Shown piece by piece: positions 1 through 8,676 of a stretch of DNA of 64,000 nucleotides. Made by a program: the position numbers and the translations under genes. This DNA is from Proteus vulgaris (GTDB lineage: Bacteria > Pseudomonadota > Gammaproteobacteria > Enterobacterales > Enterobacteriaceae). Where the stretch lies: contig NZ_JAEHOQ010000017.1 in NCBI RefSeq assembly GCF_016239305.1, forward strand, positions 31,731 through 95,730, read 5' to 3'. Under the pieces are notes generated by a model. The model was not told the origin of the DNA and did no database searches. It worked only from the letters and a program-made list of their open reading frames with translations. Position 1 is the stretch's first letter. Every line of letters starts with the position of its first letter.

Positions 1-842
1 GTTGAAATAGCGGTACTACTGAAGTTAGTGACTGTCGCAGATGTACTTTTACGTACATCGTTAGCCAGCTTTATTAGCCCATCCGTCAGTAACTGATGTG
101 ATTCAGGATCAGACAAAAATGAAGCAAGTAGCTTACGTTCTTCTTTTTCGGGCATATAGTCAGCCTCAACAAACATAAACCTATCGAGGTTGGCTATATT
201 CTGCGGTTTTACACCACTGTAATTTCCTGTCATATCACCGGTCCCATTACTGTTTGCAGTTACTGCAAATCTAAAGTTCTCATGGTGATGAATGCATTCA
301 TTTGTTTCAGGAATGACAAGAGAACCCATCTCTAAGATCCCGTTAAGGGAGTTAGCTACGGAAGGTTCTAATTGGTCATACTCATCAATCAGAAAAACCA
401 ACCCATGCTTATACGCGATGGTTAGCGGTCCTTCATGAAAGACGGTTTCTTGATCACCCGTTAATTTATCGACTTTTAGCCGAAAACTACCGAGTAAGCT
501 ACTCATATCAAGATCAGGACTGGCTGTTACTTTCATCAATCCCCAATTCATACGAGCAGCAATTTGCTCAACTATTGACGATTTTCCACAGCCAGTAGGT
601 CCAGAAATCCAGAGTGATGTATCTAATGGGTTATCAAACCACATTAACACATGCTTTCTGAGTGAAGGTTCAAACACATACTTCTCATTAAATTTCGGGA
701 TATACTCTGAAAATTGATGGTCATTAGAAAAACCCTTGATACTATATTTGCCCTTTAAATTCTCAGGCAGAATAATACCTAAAGATTCCATATCGACCGG
801 AGTGTTACGTTTAATATCAAAACTGTTATTTACAGCGTTCAT
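1..842 (-). CDS. CobS/MoxR-like AAA+ ATPase (3' end outside window)
   Basis: The reading frame opens with an ATG at 842 and runs off the left edge, so about 280 N-terminal residues are visible. They contain a Walker A motif (GPTGCGKSS, near residue 80) and a Walker B motif (VFLIDEYD, near 150), followed by an acidic and polar sensor region (FAVTANSNG), as in AAA+ proteins of the CobS/MoxR group. Related ATPases sit beside ssb-bet-exo modules of SXT-type ICEs, and the neighbours here match that. It probably remodels a DNA-processing partner, but the substrate is unknown. The start is preceded by TAAATAGGTA, a Shine-Dalgarno context shared with recT and the OB-fold gene. Confidence 0.8.
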   Translation of the reverse strand, partial: MNAVNNSFDIKRNTPVDMESLGIILPENLKGKYSIKGFSNDHQFSEYIPKFNEKYVFEPSLRKHVLMWFDNPLDTSLWISGPTGCGKSSIVEQIAARMNWGLMKVTASPDLDMSSLLGSFRLKVDKLTGDQETVFHEGPLTIAYKHGLVFLIDEYDQLEPSVANSLNGILEMGSLVIPETNECIHHHENFRFAVTANSNGTGDMTGNYSGVKPQNIANLDRFMFVEADYMPEKEERKLLASFLSDPESHQLLTDGLIKLANDVRKSTSATVTNFSSTAIS

Positions 843-895
843 ATATTTACCTATTTAAATAATAAACATTCAAATTAATTTGAGGTTTAAGTTTG

Positions 896-1264
896 TTAAA
901 TTGAACAATTAATAACACCGCAATGACGTTGACGTTTTAAAATCTCGCCATTCACAAATGTTGTTACTTGTTTTACGTTGGTCATGTAAGTTTCAATGTC
1001 TAAATCTCTCATGCTTTTAGTAATAAAAGGAATGAGAAAAAATTTTCCACCAATCAAACATTTATTTGTTTTGTACTTAACACTCAAGAATTCAGCAAAT
1101 AAAGCAATGCTATTTGCTTGGTTTAATAAATCTTTTCTTTCGGTGTTTGTAACACGTAATAGCATACGAAGTTTTTCATTTTCATCTTGAGTTAAATCAA
1201 TAACTCCAAAATTTTTTTTATCCTCGGATGCAGCATAAGTTGTCATATTAATGATATTATTCAT
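896..1264 (-). CDS. hypothetical protein, 122 aa
   Basis: This small soluble protein lies between the exonuclease and the AAA+ ATPase genes, all on one strand, so it is probably co-transcribed with them. The ATG at 1264 has a good ribosome binding site (AAGGATTATCA). I recognise no family. The N-terminal third is polar, the middle is basic and hydrophobic without a membrane segment, and the end has two cysteines. Its place in the recombination cluster suggests an accessory role in DNA processing, which is inference only. Confidence 0.6.
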   Translation of the reverse strand: MNNIINMTTYAASEDKKNFGVIDLTQDENEKLRMLLRVTNTERKDLLNQANSIALFAEFLSVKYKTNKCLIGGKFFLIPFITKSMRDLDIETYMTNVKQVTTFVNGEILKRQRHCGVINCSI

Positions 1265-1301
1265 TGATAATCCTTAACACCTGAATTAAAACTCAGGGTT
1301 A

Positions 1302-2396
1302 TTATAAATATTTATATATATCTATTATTGAATCACCTTTCTGATTATTATCGTTATCTTGATAATTATCAGAGGATGATATTGAATTGGAAGAATGATA
1401 TTCATAACTTGTTATTGATGTTCTAATTGACGACTCACCATAACAATCAGGATGATCTTCTTCATTGATACCCAATTTCTCTCTTAGTTTCTTCCAAGAA
1501 AATCGTGGAGCGCTTTGAGATTCTAAATATCGAATTCCAAAGCCTTCAAGCCTCAAGGGAGCATTAGGCTGTAACTTTAATACAGATGATAAAACCTTTA
1601 TTTCATTTCTTATCTGTTCATCAAATGATGCTACTTTTTCTTTAGCTTCATTCAATTGTTTTTGTGCTAATTGAAATGCAGATTGTAATTCAACTAACTT
1701 TTTGGTTCGTGATATTAAATCATCAGGATTAATATTACGTTCTTTTAGTACATCATCACTATTTAAATAAATTATATCCTTATTTACATCAAATTCAGGA
1801 GGCGTTTTGTTATTAACGCAATTCCAGAATCTTTTGGTGATGGTAACAACCTTATTTATTATTTTGTCATTAATTTTTAATTTAAAGACAATAGGTGTTT
1901 CTTTAGCAGACCAGAATACCAAGTACCCGTATGTGCTGCCAGTAACTACCATTTGATGATAAACCTGCCATTTGTAATAGTTGAAAACTGAAGATTTTGC
2001 TTTTTCCTCTAATAACATACGGTGATTTTTTGGGGATATATTTTTGAACTCTACAACATCATTATTATCAATAAGTCCATCAAGTGAGGCTATCATGTGC
2101 GGATATTTCCTACTACGCACGCAACATGGACTACTGATTTCCCCATACTGATTCTCAAACCAGTGTCGGGCGAACTGTTCGGATAGCTTCCCTACCTCAA
2201 CTTGCCGTATACATGACAAATCTTTTGGAGGAATAGCACCGATCCATTCTAAATATAAGCTGTAAGGAGTATTGCTGAACTCATTTTTAACCTCGGGATT
2301 TAGTGTGGGGGTACACGTAGCTGTTACACCCGTTTTTCTCCAGCTTAACCATTTATCAGAGCCTTGAATGAGATCATATATATCGAAATTATTCAT
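1302..2396 (-). CDS. YqaJ-type recombination exonuclease
   Basis: This resembles the YqaJ/lambda-exonuclease family of PD-(D/E)XK nucleases, which resect double-stranded ends so that a partner protein can anneal the strand. The N-terminal GSDKWLSWRKTG motif is typical. The catalytic core is visible as Asp106 (ASLDG), Glu116 and Lys118 (VVEFKN), followed by the YKWQVYHQM helix. The C-terminal third is a charged coiled-coil-like stretch and a Ser/Asn-rich tail. I chose the ATG at 2396, which has GGATATTAAT before it, over an in-frame TTG four codons upstream. The recT gene lies directly upstream, so the two form a Red-like pair. Confidence 0.8.
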   Translation of the reverse strand: MNNFDIYDLIQGSDKWLSWRKTGVTATCTPTLNPEVKNEFSNTPYSLYLEWIGAIPPKDLSCIRQVEVGKLSEQFARHWFENQYGEISSPCCVRSRKYPHMIASLDGLIDNNDVVEFKNISPKNHRMLLEEKAKSSVFNYYKWQVYHQMVVTGSTYGYLVFWSAKETPIVFKLKINDKIINKVVTITKRFWNCVNNKTPPEFDVNKDIIYLNSDDVLKERNINPDDLISRTKKLVELQSAFQLAQKQLNEAKEKVASFDEQIRNEIKVLSSVLKLQPNAPLRLEGFGIRYLESQSAPRFSWKKLREKLGINEEDHPDCYGESSIRTSITSYEYHSSNSISSSDNYQDNDNNQKGDSIIDIYKYL

Positions 2397-2408
2397 ATTA
2401 ATATCCAA

Positions 2409-2430
2409 AACCCGTAGATAAACTACGGGT
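2409..2430 (-). terminator. intrinsic-terminator-like hairpin before the exonuclease gene
   Basis: Read on the minus strand, ACCCGTAG and CTACGGGT form a perfect 8-bp stem with a 5-nt loop, followed by TTTT. It lies between the recT stop and the exonuclease ribosome binding site, so it would end recT transcripts or attenuate exonuclease expression. Confidence 0.6.
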
Positions 2431-2444
2431 CCGGTTGATATCTA

Positions 2445-3734
2445 TTAATTCCGCTCAATAGTAAGCAAAATATAATCAGATAACGGTTTAAATTCGATAA
2501 TAGACAACTTATTTATAAGTGGTGTCATATCGCTTTGTTTTTTGCAATCAGAGAATAACTGTCGGCAACAAGCTAAATCAGATTTAACTTGCTCAAGTGT
2601 TTTTATAAATGCCACTTGCTCTGAACCTGAAACAGTTGAAATGAAATTATCAACATCTTCAAAATTATTATTCTGGATTGCATTAGTTAGTATTTTATTA
2701 AATACATTCTTTCTTTCTGCTATTAATTCCTCCTTTGCATATTCAATTTCAGCAGGATTAAACTCAAAGTTATTTGAGATTTCATCAAGCATACTTTCAA
2801 ATGCATTGGTCTTGCTGCACCGTTTAACCAGCTTGTCAATCCGCCGTTTCACTCCATTACGAATGACATCAACTACAATAGCCTCAGACACGTTTTTAGG
2901 CGAGTCTGTTACTACTGCTGAGTTTTGGTCGGTAAATGCGTGTACAGCTTCATAAGTAGTTGTTTCGAGCGAAACAGGACGATTTTGAGTAAAACCCTCA
3001 CCCCCATCTGTATTCAGATAATCAATTGTTCGCATGATTGCCTGATTAGCGTTAGGAAGTAAGTGTATACAGGATTTGATAGCAGTTTTTCTGATCATCT
3101 GTGTAGTAAACAACGACCACGGAGATTTATCAGGACTATACAGCCAACTTGCAGATTTTAAACGGGCGCTTGCAATATCACGTCTGGTTATGAAGTAAAT
3201 CAAGTGAGTATCGTCATGCAGAAGGTAGTCAACATATACCCCCCTGAAATTACCTCTTTCACCGATTGAGCCTTTGTCGAATTGGTCTATAAGAATATTT
3301 CCAACATCAGCAAAAGGGTCATAGTGATGTGTTGGTGGTGTCCGTCTGCCATTGAACTCAAATTTATCTTTTTCAAAAACTAAATCTATAATTAAGTTTT
3401 TGCACATTTGAGCTTCAATAGCCATTTTAATTAAACCCAAATACGAGACATCAAGAATAACACGCTCATCTCTGGGTACTAAGTATGCTAATTTTTGAGC
3501 AGGGTCTAACGTTAGTGACGTTGTTGCAAGCTGTAAAAAAGCAGTTTTAAAACTAGCGGGATTATTAATAGCAATCGCCATTAGTTTTTTGTTGTTATCA
3601 ATCTGATTCTTAGCAAAAATTGCTTCATTAAAATACGATGTTTCACTAAGAGAGTTCTCAGTAAATTTCGGTTTTAAACTTGCGATTATGTTAGAAACAG
3701 TTTTGCTACCTTGAACTATATTCGATGATGACAT
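2445..3734 (-). CDS. recT: RecT-family single-strand annealing protein
   Basis: This protein of 429 residues shows the RecT signature. Residues near 80-110 (AYLVPRDERVILDVSYLG) match the conserved beta-rich core, and WSLFTTQMIRKTAI with CIHLLPN matches the helix that ends the family domain. RecT proteins anneal complementary single strands made by a partner exonuclease, here the YqaJ-like gene just downstream. It is longer than typical RecT (about 270 residues); the C-terminal 170 residues are charged and helical and may recruit partners. The start at 3734 follows TTAAATAGGTATC. Function is known for the family; the role on this element is inferred. Confidence 0.85.
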   Translation of the reverse strand: MSSSNIVQGSKTVSNIIASLKPKFTENSLSETSYFNEAIFAKNQIDNNKKLMAIAINNPASFKTAFLQLATTSLTLDPAQKLAYLVPRDERVILDVSYLGLIKMAIEAQMCKNLIIDLVFEKDKFEFNGRRTPPTHHYDPFADVGNILIDQFDKGSIGERGNFRGVYVDYLLHDDTHLIYFITRRDIASARLKSASWLYSPDKSPWSLFTTQMIRKTAIKSCIHLLPNANQAIMRTIDYLNTDGGEGFTQNRPVSLETTTYEAVHAFTDQNSAVVTDSPKNVSEAIVVDVIRNGVKRRIDKLVKRCSKTNAFESMLDEISNNFEFNPAEIEYAKEELIAERKNVFNKILTNAIQNNNFEDVDNFISTVSGSEQVAFIKTLEQVKSDLACCRQLFSDCKKQSDMTPLINKLSIIEFKPLSDYILLTIERN

Positions 3735-3754
3735 ATATAAGATACCTATTTAAG

Positions 3755-3780
3755 AAACAAAAAAACCGCATATAGCGGCT
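3755..3780 (-). terminator. intrinsic terminator after the OB-fold gene, before recT
   Basis: On the minus strand a CCGC/GCGG stem closed over TATAT is followed by a run of seven T. It lies between the OB-fold gene and the recT start, so recT needs read-through or its own promoter. Confidence 0.65.
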
Positions 3781-3811
3781 ATTGTTTGAATTGGAATTGA
3801 TGAATATTAGT

Positions 3812-4309
3812 TCAAATAGATTTTTTACTATCTAATGAACTTAATAATTGGCTTTTTAACAAAAGCTGATTGTTATCATATTTATTTTCTTCCAATTTTT
3901 TATTTGATTCATCAAGCGAATTTCTGGATTTATTAAAGTTTAATATATCCGTTAACTCTCTGATGCGTTCTAAACTTCTAACGCGCTGTTGTCTTGCTTC
4001 CTCATCTATTTCAATCTCTGATTTTGTTTGGTAAGTATTAACGCCATTGATTGATAATATAAATGGAAGAATATAGAATCTTTCTTTAACAATATTGTTA
4101 ATTACAGATTCTTTTAATTTAACTTCACCCTTTGCAAATATCGTATCATTGCTTTTAGCATTTGATAATATCTCTGCAAGTTTGGTGTCCTTACAAACTA
4201 TATGAAAGTAAGCACTTTGATCTTCAAGCATGACATCATAGACTATTTTGTCTTTTACTTGAGTCGAGCGAATAATATTTATTTTACCTGAGAATGATAA
4301 TTCACACAT
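3812..4309 (-). CDS. putative OB-fold single-stranded DNA binding protein
   Basis: The first 90 or so residues alternate in a pattern typical of an OB fold: a start in FSGKINIIRS, then VYDVMLEDQSAYFHIVCKD and DTIFAKGEVKLKE. The remaining 70 residues are charged and predicted helical, ending in an acidic/polar tail. Position upstream of recT and the exonuclease matches the ssb-bet-exo order of SXT-type elements, so a single-strand DNA-binding role is likely. It lacks the clear SSB signature of the gene at 50716-51075, so I would not call it ssb. The start follows AAATAGGTGAAAAT. Confidence 0.5.
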   Translation of the reverse strand: MCELSFSGKINIIRSTQVKDKIVYDVMLEDQSAYFHIVCKDTKLAEILSNAKSNDTIFAKGEVKLKESVINNIVKERFYILPFILSINGVNTYQTKSEIEIDEEARQQRVRSLERIRELTDILNFNKSRNSLDESNKKLEENKYDNNQLLLKSQLLSSLDSKKSI

Positions 4310-4369
4310 ATTTTCACCTATTTATTAAATAAGAGACACATAATTAAAACTATGAGCTCAGAGTTTTTG

Positions 4370-4404
4370 AATAAAATATATTCAATGATTGAATATATTT
4401 TATT
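4370..4404. repeat. perfect 15-bp AT-only inverted repeat
   Basis: AATAAAATATATTCA and its exact complement are separated by five bases. The stem has almost no GC and no clean T-tract beyond it, so it is a poor classical terminator. It could be an operator or an RNA end-protecting hairpin downstream of the membrane protein gene. Confidence 0.6.
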
Positions 4405-4427
4405 AGGGCGTAGAAAAGCCTTGACTG

Positions 4428-5168
4428 TTAAGCGTGATGCTTAACAGTTGTGATTAACCAGAAAGATCTCCGTTTGGGAGCTGCCAGTTTCTCACTACCG
4501 AGTCGGTTTCCTGACTCATCAATTATACGGGCATATTCAACAACTTCTTCACGCTCTTTTTTGAGTGTGATGAAATCACCTTTCTGCACCGTTGAGTTAG
4601 CAATTGCATCTGCCAGACCTAACCCCCAAATGATATCTTCATCAATACGAACGTAATAGGACCGTCTGTTTTGAGGTTTGAACTGGTAGTGCGCTACTCC
4701 GAAATCACGTAAAATACCGTGGTATTCTTTGTGAGAGCCCTTTCGACAGTCGTTAGAAGATGAAAGCTGTGCTTCATTTCTATCCAATCTATCGCTATTT
4801 AAGGCGCAAATTTCCGGATAATTATTGCTTGAGTCGTCTTTTTGCTCACAATCGTGTGCAATCATTAACTCGTGTGAAGTTGGAACTTCAGCGTTTGGAT
4901 ATAGGTTCACATCATCGGCATTGCGAAAATGTGCCTTTCGTCTATTAAGCTGATCTCTATTGCGTTTATTCAGATACAAAATCATGAAGATAGTTGTACT
5001 GATAGCAATCGAAACCAGATTTTTAGTGCTAAAACTTTCTACGTTTGGTAGTGATCCATCCCACAAAAACACAAGCGCAAACATTATTGAAGCGTATGCA
5101 ACCGTGAATTTATAGTTCAGGCAGGCGTGAACAAGCACACCAATCACTAGTATTGATATGATTAACAT
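4428..5168 (-). CDS. membrane protein of unknown function, 246 aa
   Basis: The first 65 residues are hydrophobic and hold two or three membrane segments (starting MLIISILVIGVLVHACL), followed by a basic stretch (NKRNRDQLNRRKAHF) that would be cytoplasmic. The C-terminal 100 residues form a soluble, beta-rich region (QNRRSYYVRIDEDIIWG, KGDFITLKKEREEVVEYA) with an SH3- or KOW-like look. I do not recognise a family. It precedes the recombination genes on the same strand and faces away from the AcaB-like gene. Confidence is for it being a real gene. Confidence 0.6.
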   Translation of the reverse strand: MLIISILVIGVLVHACLNYKFTVAYASIMFALVFLWDGSLPNVESFSTKNLVSIAISTTIFMILYLNKRNRDQLNRRKAHFRNADDVNLYPNAEVPTSHELMIAHDCEQKDDSSNNYPEICALNSDRLDRNEAQLSSSNDCRKGSHKEYHGILRDFGVAHYQFKPQNRRSYYVRIDEDIIWGLGLADAIANSTVQKGDFITLKKEREEVVEYARIIDESGNRLGSEKLAAPKRRSFWLITTVKHHA

Positions 5169-5451
5169 ATAATTTACCTTCGTAAACTTGGGTATTATTG
5201 GAGAGTTTAAAACCGTTAGTAGTAAAAACTACTTCGGGGGAGAGAGGGATTATTGAGATCTCTCTGAATTGAACTATGAGTTAACATAGCTAGATGTAGT
5301 GTCAATCAGACACTTGTAACAGAACCATTCTGTTTCAAAAATAATAAGAATGCAAGTCCCTTTTTTGATTACAACTTTTATTGCTATCATGAAAAGTTCT
5401 TTTTTATTGGTACGTATAATGAAGGTCTTTGAAACCGGTTTTGGAGAAAAC
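5169..5451. promoter_or_regulatory. divergent regulatory region with stacked inverted repeats
   Basis: This 280-bp non-coding gap separates two divergent genes. It holds GTGTC-AATCA-GACAC near 5299, ACAGAA-CCA-TTCTGT near 5320 and a GAGAG/CTCTC pair around 5241-5265. Such stacking fits promoters under repressor control. An origin of transfer is also possible, but no nic signature was recognised. Confidence 0.45.
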
Positions 5452-6108
5452 ATGAGTCAGGATAAAGAAGTTTTCGATTCAGTAACTACACGAAAAACAA
5501 GACGGAAAAAAGTAACTTCTGTACCGTCGTCTGAATACCAAATGCATTTAGATACCACTATTGCGATTGATGCCTATCATCAACGGTTCTTTGTAGCAAG
5601 CCAAGCCGCCTATTTGTTGGAACAGCGCCTTGAACGCTGTCTTATGCATCGAGACAAAATTATGCGTGATCGTGCATCTGCTATCGTAAAATCACTGAGT
5701 CAGGCAGTTGACAGCAATTTTTCAGACTTAGAAAATTTTAAACTGACATTGGCACAACTCATATCTGAAGTAGAGACTGAACGCGGTACTAAATATGAGT
5801 TATTGAGCTATTCCACACCGCGCTCTATGACGATTGAAAATCGTACTTATCTGGCAACCAGAATGTGTACTGGCTTAGAGACTCTTGATCTTGTAGTTAA
5901 GTATCTCGATGTTTGCCGACATTATTCTTTAGTACCATTGGCTGAGATCCTTGAAACTCAAAACACTGCTGACAAACGTATGCGTGGGGTGTTTAGTACA
6001 ATCATACGTCATGGTGAAACAATGAAGCGGTTGGAAACTGAGCACTCCACACGGAAAGTTACCTCAGATGATAAGTCAGTATCAGATATAAAAATTGAAA
6101 ATGAATAA
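5452..6108 (+). CDS. AcaB/PFL_4669-like conjugative element protein
   Basis: The 218-residue protein has the layout of the PFL_4669/AcaB family (PF08900) found on ICEs and IncC plasmids. There is an N-terminal LDTTIAIDAYHQRF stretch and a C-terminal ENRTYLATRMCTGLETLDLVV segment resembling the family's conserved helices. In IncC plasmids AcaB activates conjugation genes; here that role is inferred. I chose the ATG at 5452, preceded by GGAGAAAAC, over an upstream ATG at 5350 whose extension has no good ribosome binding site. It is the only plus-strand gene in the first 24 kb, which also fits a regulator. Confidence 0.5.
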   Translation: MSQDKEVFDSVTTRKTRRKKVTSVPSSEYQMHLDTTIAIDAYHQRFFVASQAAYLLEQRLERCLMHRDKIMRDRASAIVKSLSQAVDSNFSDLENFKLTLAQLISEVETERGTKYELLSYSTPRSMTIENRTYLATRMCTGLETLDLVVKYLDVCRHYSLVPLAEILETQNTADKRMRGVFSTIIRHGETMKRLETEHSTRKVTSDDKSVSDIKIENE

Positions 6109-6128
6109 TTGACTTTCAGTTAAATTAT

Positions 6129-6158
6129 AAAAGATGATCAGATTAATGTTCATCTTTT
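6129..6158. terminator. bidirectional terminator between convergent genes
   Basis: AAAAGATGA and TCATCTTTT form a 9-bp stem with A- and T-rich flanks on both sides. It sits between the ends of the AcaB-like gene and the convergent PLD-fold gene. Confidence 0.65.
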
Positions 6159-6161
6159 ATT

Positions 6162-7499
6162 TTATATAACTAATGGTTTAGGAATAATGTTATTAATAAC
6201 ATAATCGATATAATCTTCTTTATAAAATCCTATTGGAGAAAAATCTCTTTTTTCATCAAAAAATAAAGAGTAATCCCTCGTATTTAATGTGTTTAACTCG
6301 TTTGATATATCATCAATACCCAGTGGTTTTAAAAACATATCATATGCTTTTTTAGAATCAAAAATTCTATTGAAGTTAATTACTTCTGGTGTTGGACCTT
6401 CTGTTAGATTTACAGAGCCACTTAATACTTCACAAACTCCATTACTTATTCCGCAATAAACCTTCGCATGAAATTTGTTATTTTTCTTTACGGATTCTAC
6501 TAAATTTGAACCTAATCCATAGCTTACTAATTCTTTATAGCTTATTTCATTGATTTCTGAATATGCATTTTTGAAGCTATTAACCTCTTTACCCTTAGTG
6601 GATATTAAGGTCTTTAATGGGTCTGTTCTATTGATTATTTCAAGCCACGTATCAACCCTTTGGTCTTTTTTAGCAAATTGATAACTTACAAAAGGAGAAA
6701 TGAGATATATCTTATCGAATAAAAAATTCCATCTTGCAATTAATTTGTAAAGCCAGTTCATTACTGTAGTTTTTGAATGAACTGCAAAAACATGTTCTGT
6801 TAACGGTTTAGAACCGTATATATCTAATAATGAAAATTCATGATTATCAAAATATGGGTTTTCATGATAACTACTTACAAATTTAGCAATATGTTGGTCA
6901 CCACAAGGGCAATTTATTGGGAAGTTAATAACAATGTTTTTTGGGGAGCAACCTCCCTTACCAAGTGACCAATTAATATAATTATAATATTTTTTTGATA
7001 TCGTATGCCATTTTATTTCCAAATCACTATACGCGATAGGTTCTAAATTCCTCTCGCAAGTGTTACAAATATATAATGGGTGATTATCAAAATTATAGTT
7101 ATCATTTCTATTTTTAAATATGTTGTTAGTATCTATAATTTCTTCCATTGATTTAACAAATTCATATTCATCTATTTTTTTAGTATCGTTGTCAACATAT
7201 ATGTAATTGTCTTTTTTTGTTGCACCAGAATTGAAACATGATAGGTCGGGATTAAAAACCTCTAATTTAAAGTAGTAACGACAATCATAATTGTGACATT
7301 TACCGATCATTATGCCTTTTTCATTTAATTCTGGAACTATAAAATTATTCATAACTTTGGTTTGTGATGTGAAAACTTCTGCAATTTCGATAATGGATTT
7401 GCAAAAAGGGCATTTGCCATGATAGTGCTTTGTTTTATTGCTATCACGAAGTTGGTGTTTTATTGAGCGTAAGTACTGGTAAGATAGTTCAAATGACAT
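6162..7499 (-). CDS. zinc-ribbon protein with a phospholipase-D-like domain
   Basis: The N-terminal 200 residues carry several Cys pairs (CPFCKS, CHNYDC, CNTCER, CPCGDQH) that look like zinc ribbons. The C-terminal half holds a PLD-type HxK motif (FHAKVY) followed by SGSVNLTEG, as in PLDc_2 nucleases and defence proteins. Only one HKD-like half is clear, so it may act as a dimer. It is monocistronic, flanked by terminators, and more AT-rich than the neighbouring tra genes, which fits acquired cargo. A nuclease or anti-phage role is plausible but inferred from the fold and position only. Confidence 0.6.
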   Translation of the reverse strand: MSFELSYQYLRSIKHQLRDSNKTKHYHGKCPFCKSIIEIAEVFTSQTKVMNNFIVPELNEKGIMIGKCHNYDCRYYFKLEVFNPDLSCFNSGATKKDNYIYVDNDTKKIDEYEFVKSMEEIIDTNNIFKNRNDNYNFDNHPLYICNTCERNLEPIAYSDLEIKWHTISKKYYNYINWSLGKGGCSPKNIVINFPINCPCGDQHIAKFVSSYHENPYFDNHEFSLLDIYGSKPLTEHVFAVHSKTTVMNWLYKLIARWNFLFDKIYLISPFVSYQFAKKDQRVDTWLEIINRTDPLKTLISTKGKEVNSFKNAYSEINEISYKELVSYGLGSNLVESVKKNNKFHAKVYCGISNGVCEVLSGSVNLTEGPTPEVINFNRIFDSKKAYDMFLKPLGIDDISNELNTLNTRDYSLFFDEKRDFSPIGFYKEDYIDYVINNIIPKPLVI

Positions 7500-7591
7500 G
7501 ATAACTCCGAACGAAACATCAATGGTATTGATTGTATTTTATCATCGTTTATCACACATCATACTATTAGTGTCGAGTTGGTACGCTCAAA

Positions 7592-7609
7592 CCCCCATGT
7601 GCATGGGGG
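7592..7609 (-). terminator. GC-rich hairpin terminator after traU
   Basis: CCCCCAT-GTGC-ATGGGGG is a perfect 7-bp stem; on the minus strand it is followed by TTT, 12 bases after the traU stop. It probably ends the long transfer operon. It resembles a single type I-E CRISPR repeat stem, but no second copy exists nearby. Confidence 0.65.
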
Positions 7610-7620
7610 AATAACCTTAA

Positions 7621-8676
7621 TTACAATATGATACGGCAACAGTCCATCCATTGAAAAATCATATACGTACTTTCTTGCCCTGAGCCCGTAGGGTATCTGA
7701 ATGAGCCCCCTTGCCATTTGTACGGAGTTTCACCTAGAACGTGAGAGCTCTTGGTTTCTGGTGTTGGATAGACCATATTGAATTTATACTGCTGTTTGGG
7801 GATTGTTGGATAAACACGAGGTTTACATGCCACTTCTCGCCCTAGGGTTAGACGAGCAAGCCCTCTGCGATGTTCCAGTGACAATGATTTTGCGGCTGTT
7901 AGGCTGGTTGTCCGTGGCGTGTCTCTCGATGATGTAGAACCGGTTAATGGATATTGCCCCCCCCATGATCCAGCGCACCACCACAGCTTATTCATAGGCT
8001 TTCCTCCACCAGTAATAGCAACGGATTCCATCGTACATGCTTGATGGGCAATTATATTTGCGACCGCAACAGATTCAGGATGTTGGAAAAAGGCTAGTGT
8101 GGCGCTATGCCATGTTGGATCAATCTCTGAAAAGCTGATTATATCAAAGTCACTGTATGCATCTGGTTGGCATCCTTTCGGCAACCACAGATCCAATATA
8201 CGTAGCAGTGGTGCAGAGTAATAGTGATAGTGATAGAAACTAATACCAGAGTTCGTATCTATCTCATGACCGGTATCTGACACCTGAGTGCCGTAACTAT
8301 ATTTATTTCCTACATTGATTTTCAAACCGCCCATCGTAGAGAAGCAACCAGGAACTCGCGTAACTTCCATGATTTTACGAGGTTCCCACACACCGGTTAA
8401 CAACCCTGCGTGATAAACCCCTAATCCGTCAGGACAGGCGCAGAATACGCCCTTAGCGGCATCATCTGGCATATCACCGCTAGGTCCAATGTTAGCTCCG
8501 GATATTTTTATCGGGAAAATGCAACTCCAGCAAACATCAGTAAACATTTTACCCTTTGTTAAGAATTCATTATCTTTGCATGTAAATGAACCAGTGTTAT
8601 TATTTTGTACACTTTCTGCATAGCTCAATGAAGTTAACAGGAGTGCAGACGATAATAGCAATTTTACTTTATTCAT
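7621..8676 (-). CDS. traU: TraU, F-type conjugation protein
   Basis: The 351-residue product has a signal peptide (MNKVKLLLSSALLLTSLSYA) and the many cysteines of periplasmic TraU proteins, including CWSCIFPI and the terminal MDCCRIIL. TraU works with TraW and TrbC in pilus assembly and mating in F-type systems. The KLWWCAGSWG motif and length fit the family. The start overlaps the stop of the upstream TrbC-TraW gene. This is the last tra gene of the operon here; traN, which follows traU in related elements, is absent, so the set is split. Confidence 0.92.
   Translation of the reverse strand: MNKVKLLLSSALLLTSLSYAESVQNNNTGSFTCKDNEFLTKGKMFTDVCWSCIFPIKISGANIGPSGDMPDDAAKGVFCACPDGLGVYHAGLLTGVWEPRKIMEVTRVPGCFSTMGGLKINVGNKYSYGTQVSDTGHEIDTNSGISFYHYHYYSAPLLRILDLWLPKGCQPDAYSDFDIISFSEIDPTWHSATLAFFQHPESVAVANIIAHQACTMESVAITGGGKPMNKLWWCAGSWGGQYPLTGSTSSRDTPRTTSLTAAKSLSLEHRRGLARLTLGREVACKPRVYPTIPKQQYKFNMVYPTPETKSSHVLGETPYKWQGGSFRYPTGSGQESTYMIFQWMDCCRIIL

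Noticed and set aside
7592..7609. Hairpin similar to a type I-E CRISPR repeat
   Set aside because: There is one copy only, with no spacer-repeat pattern and no cas genes, and it sits exactly where a terminator for traU is expected.
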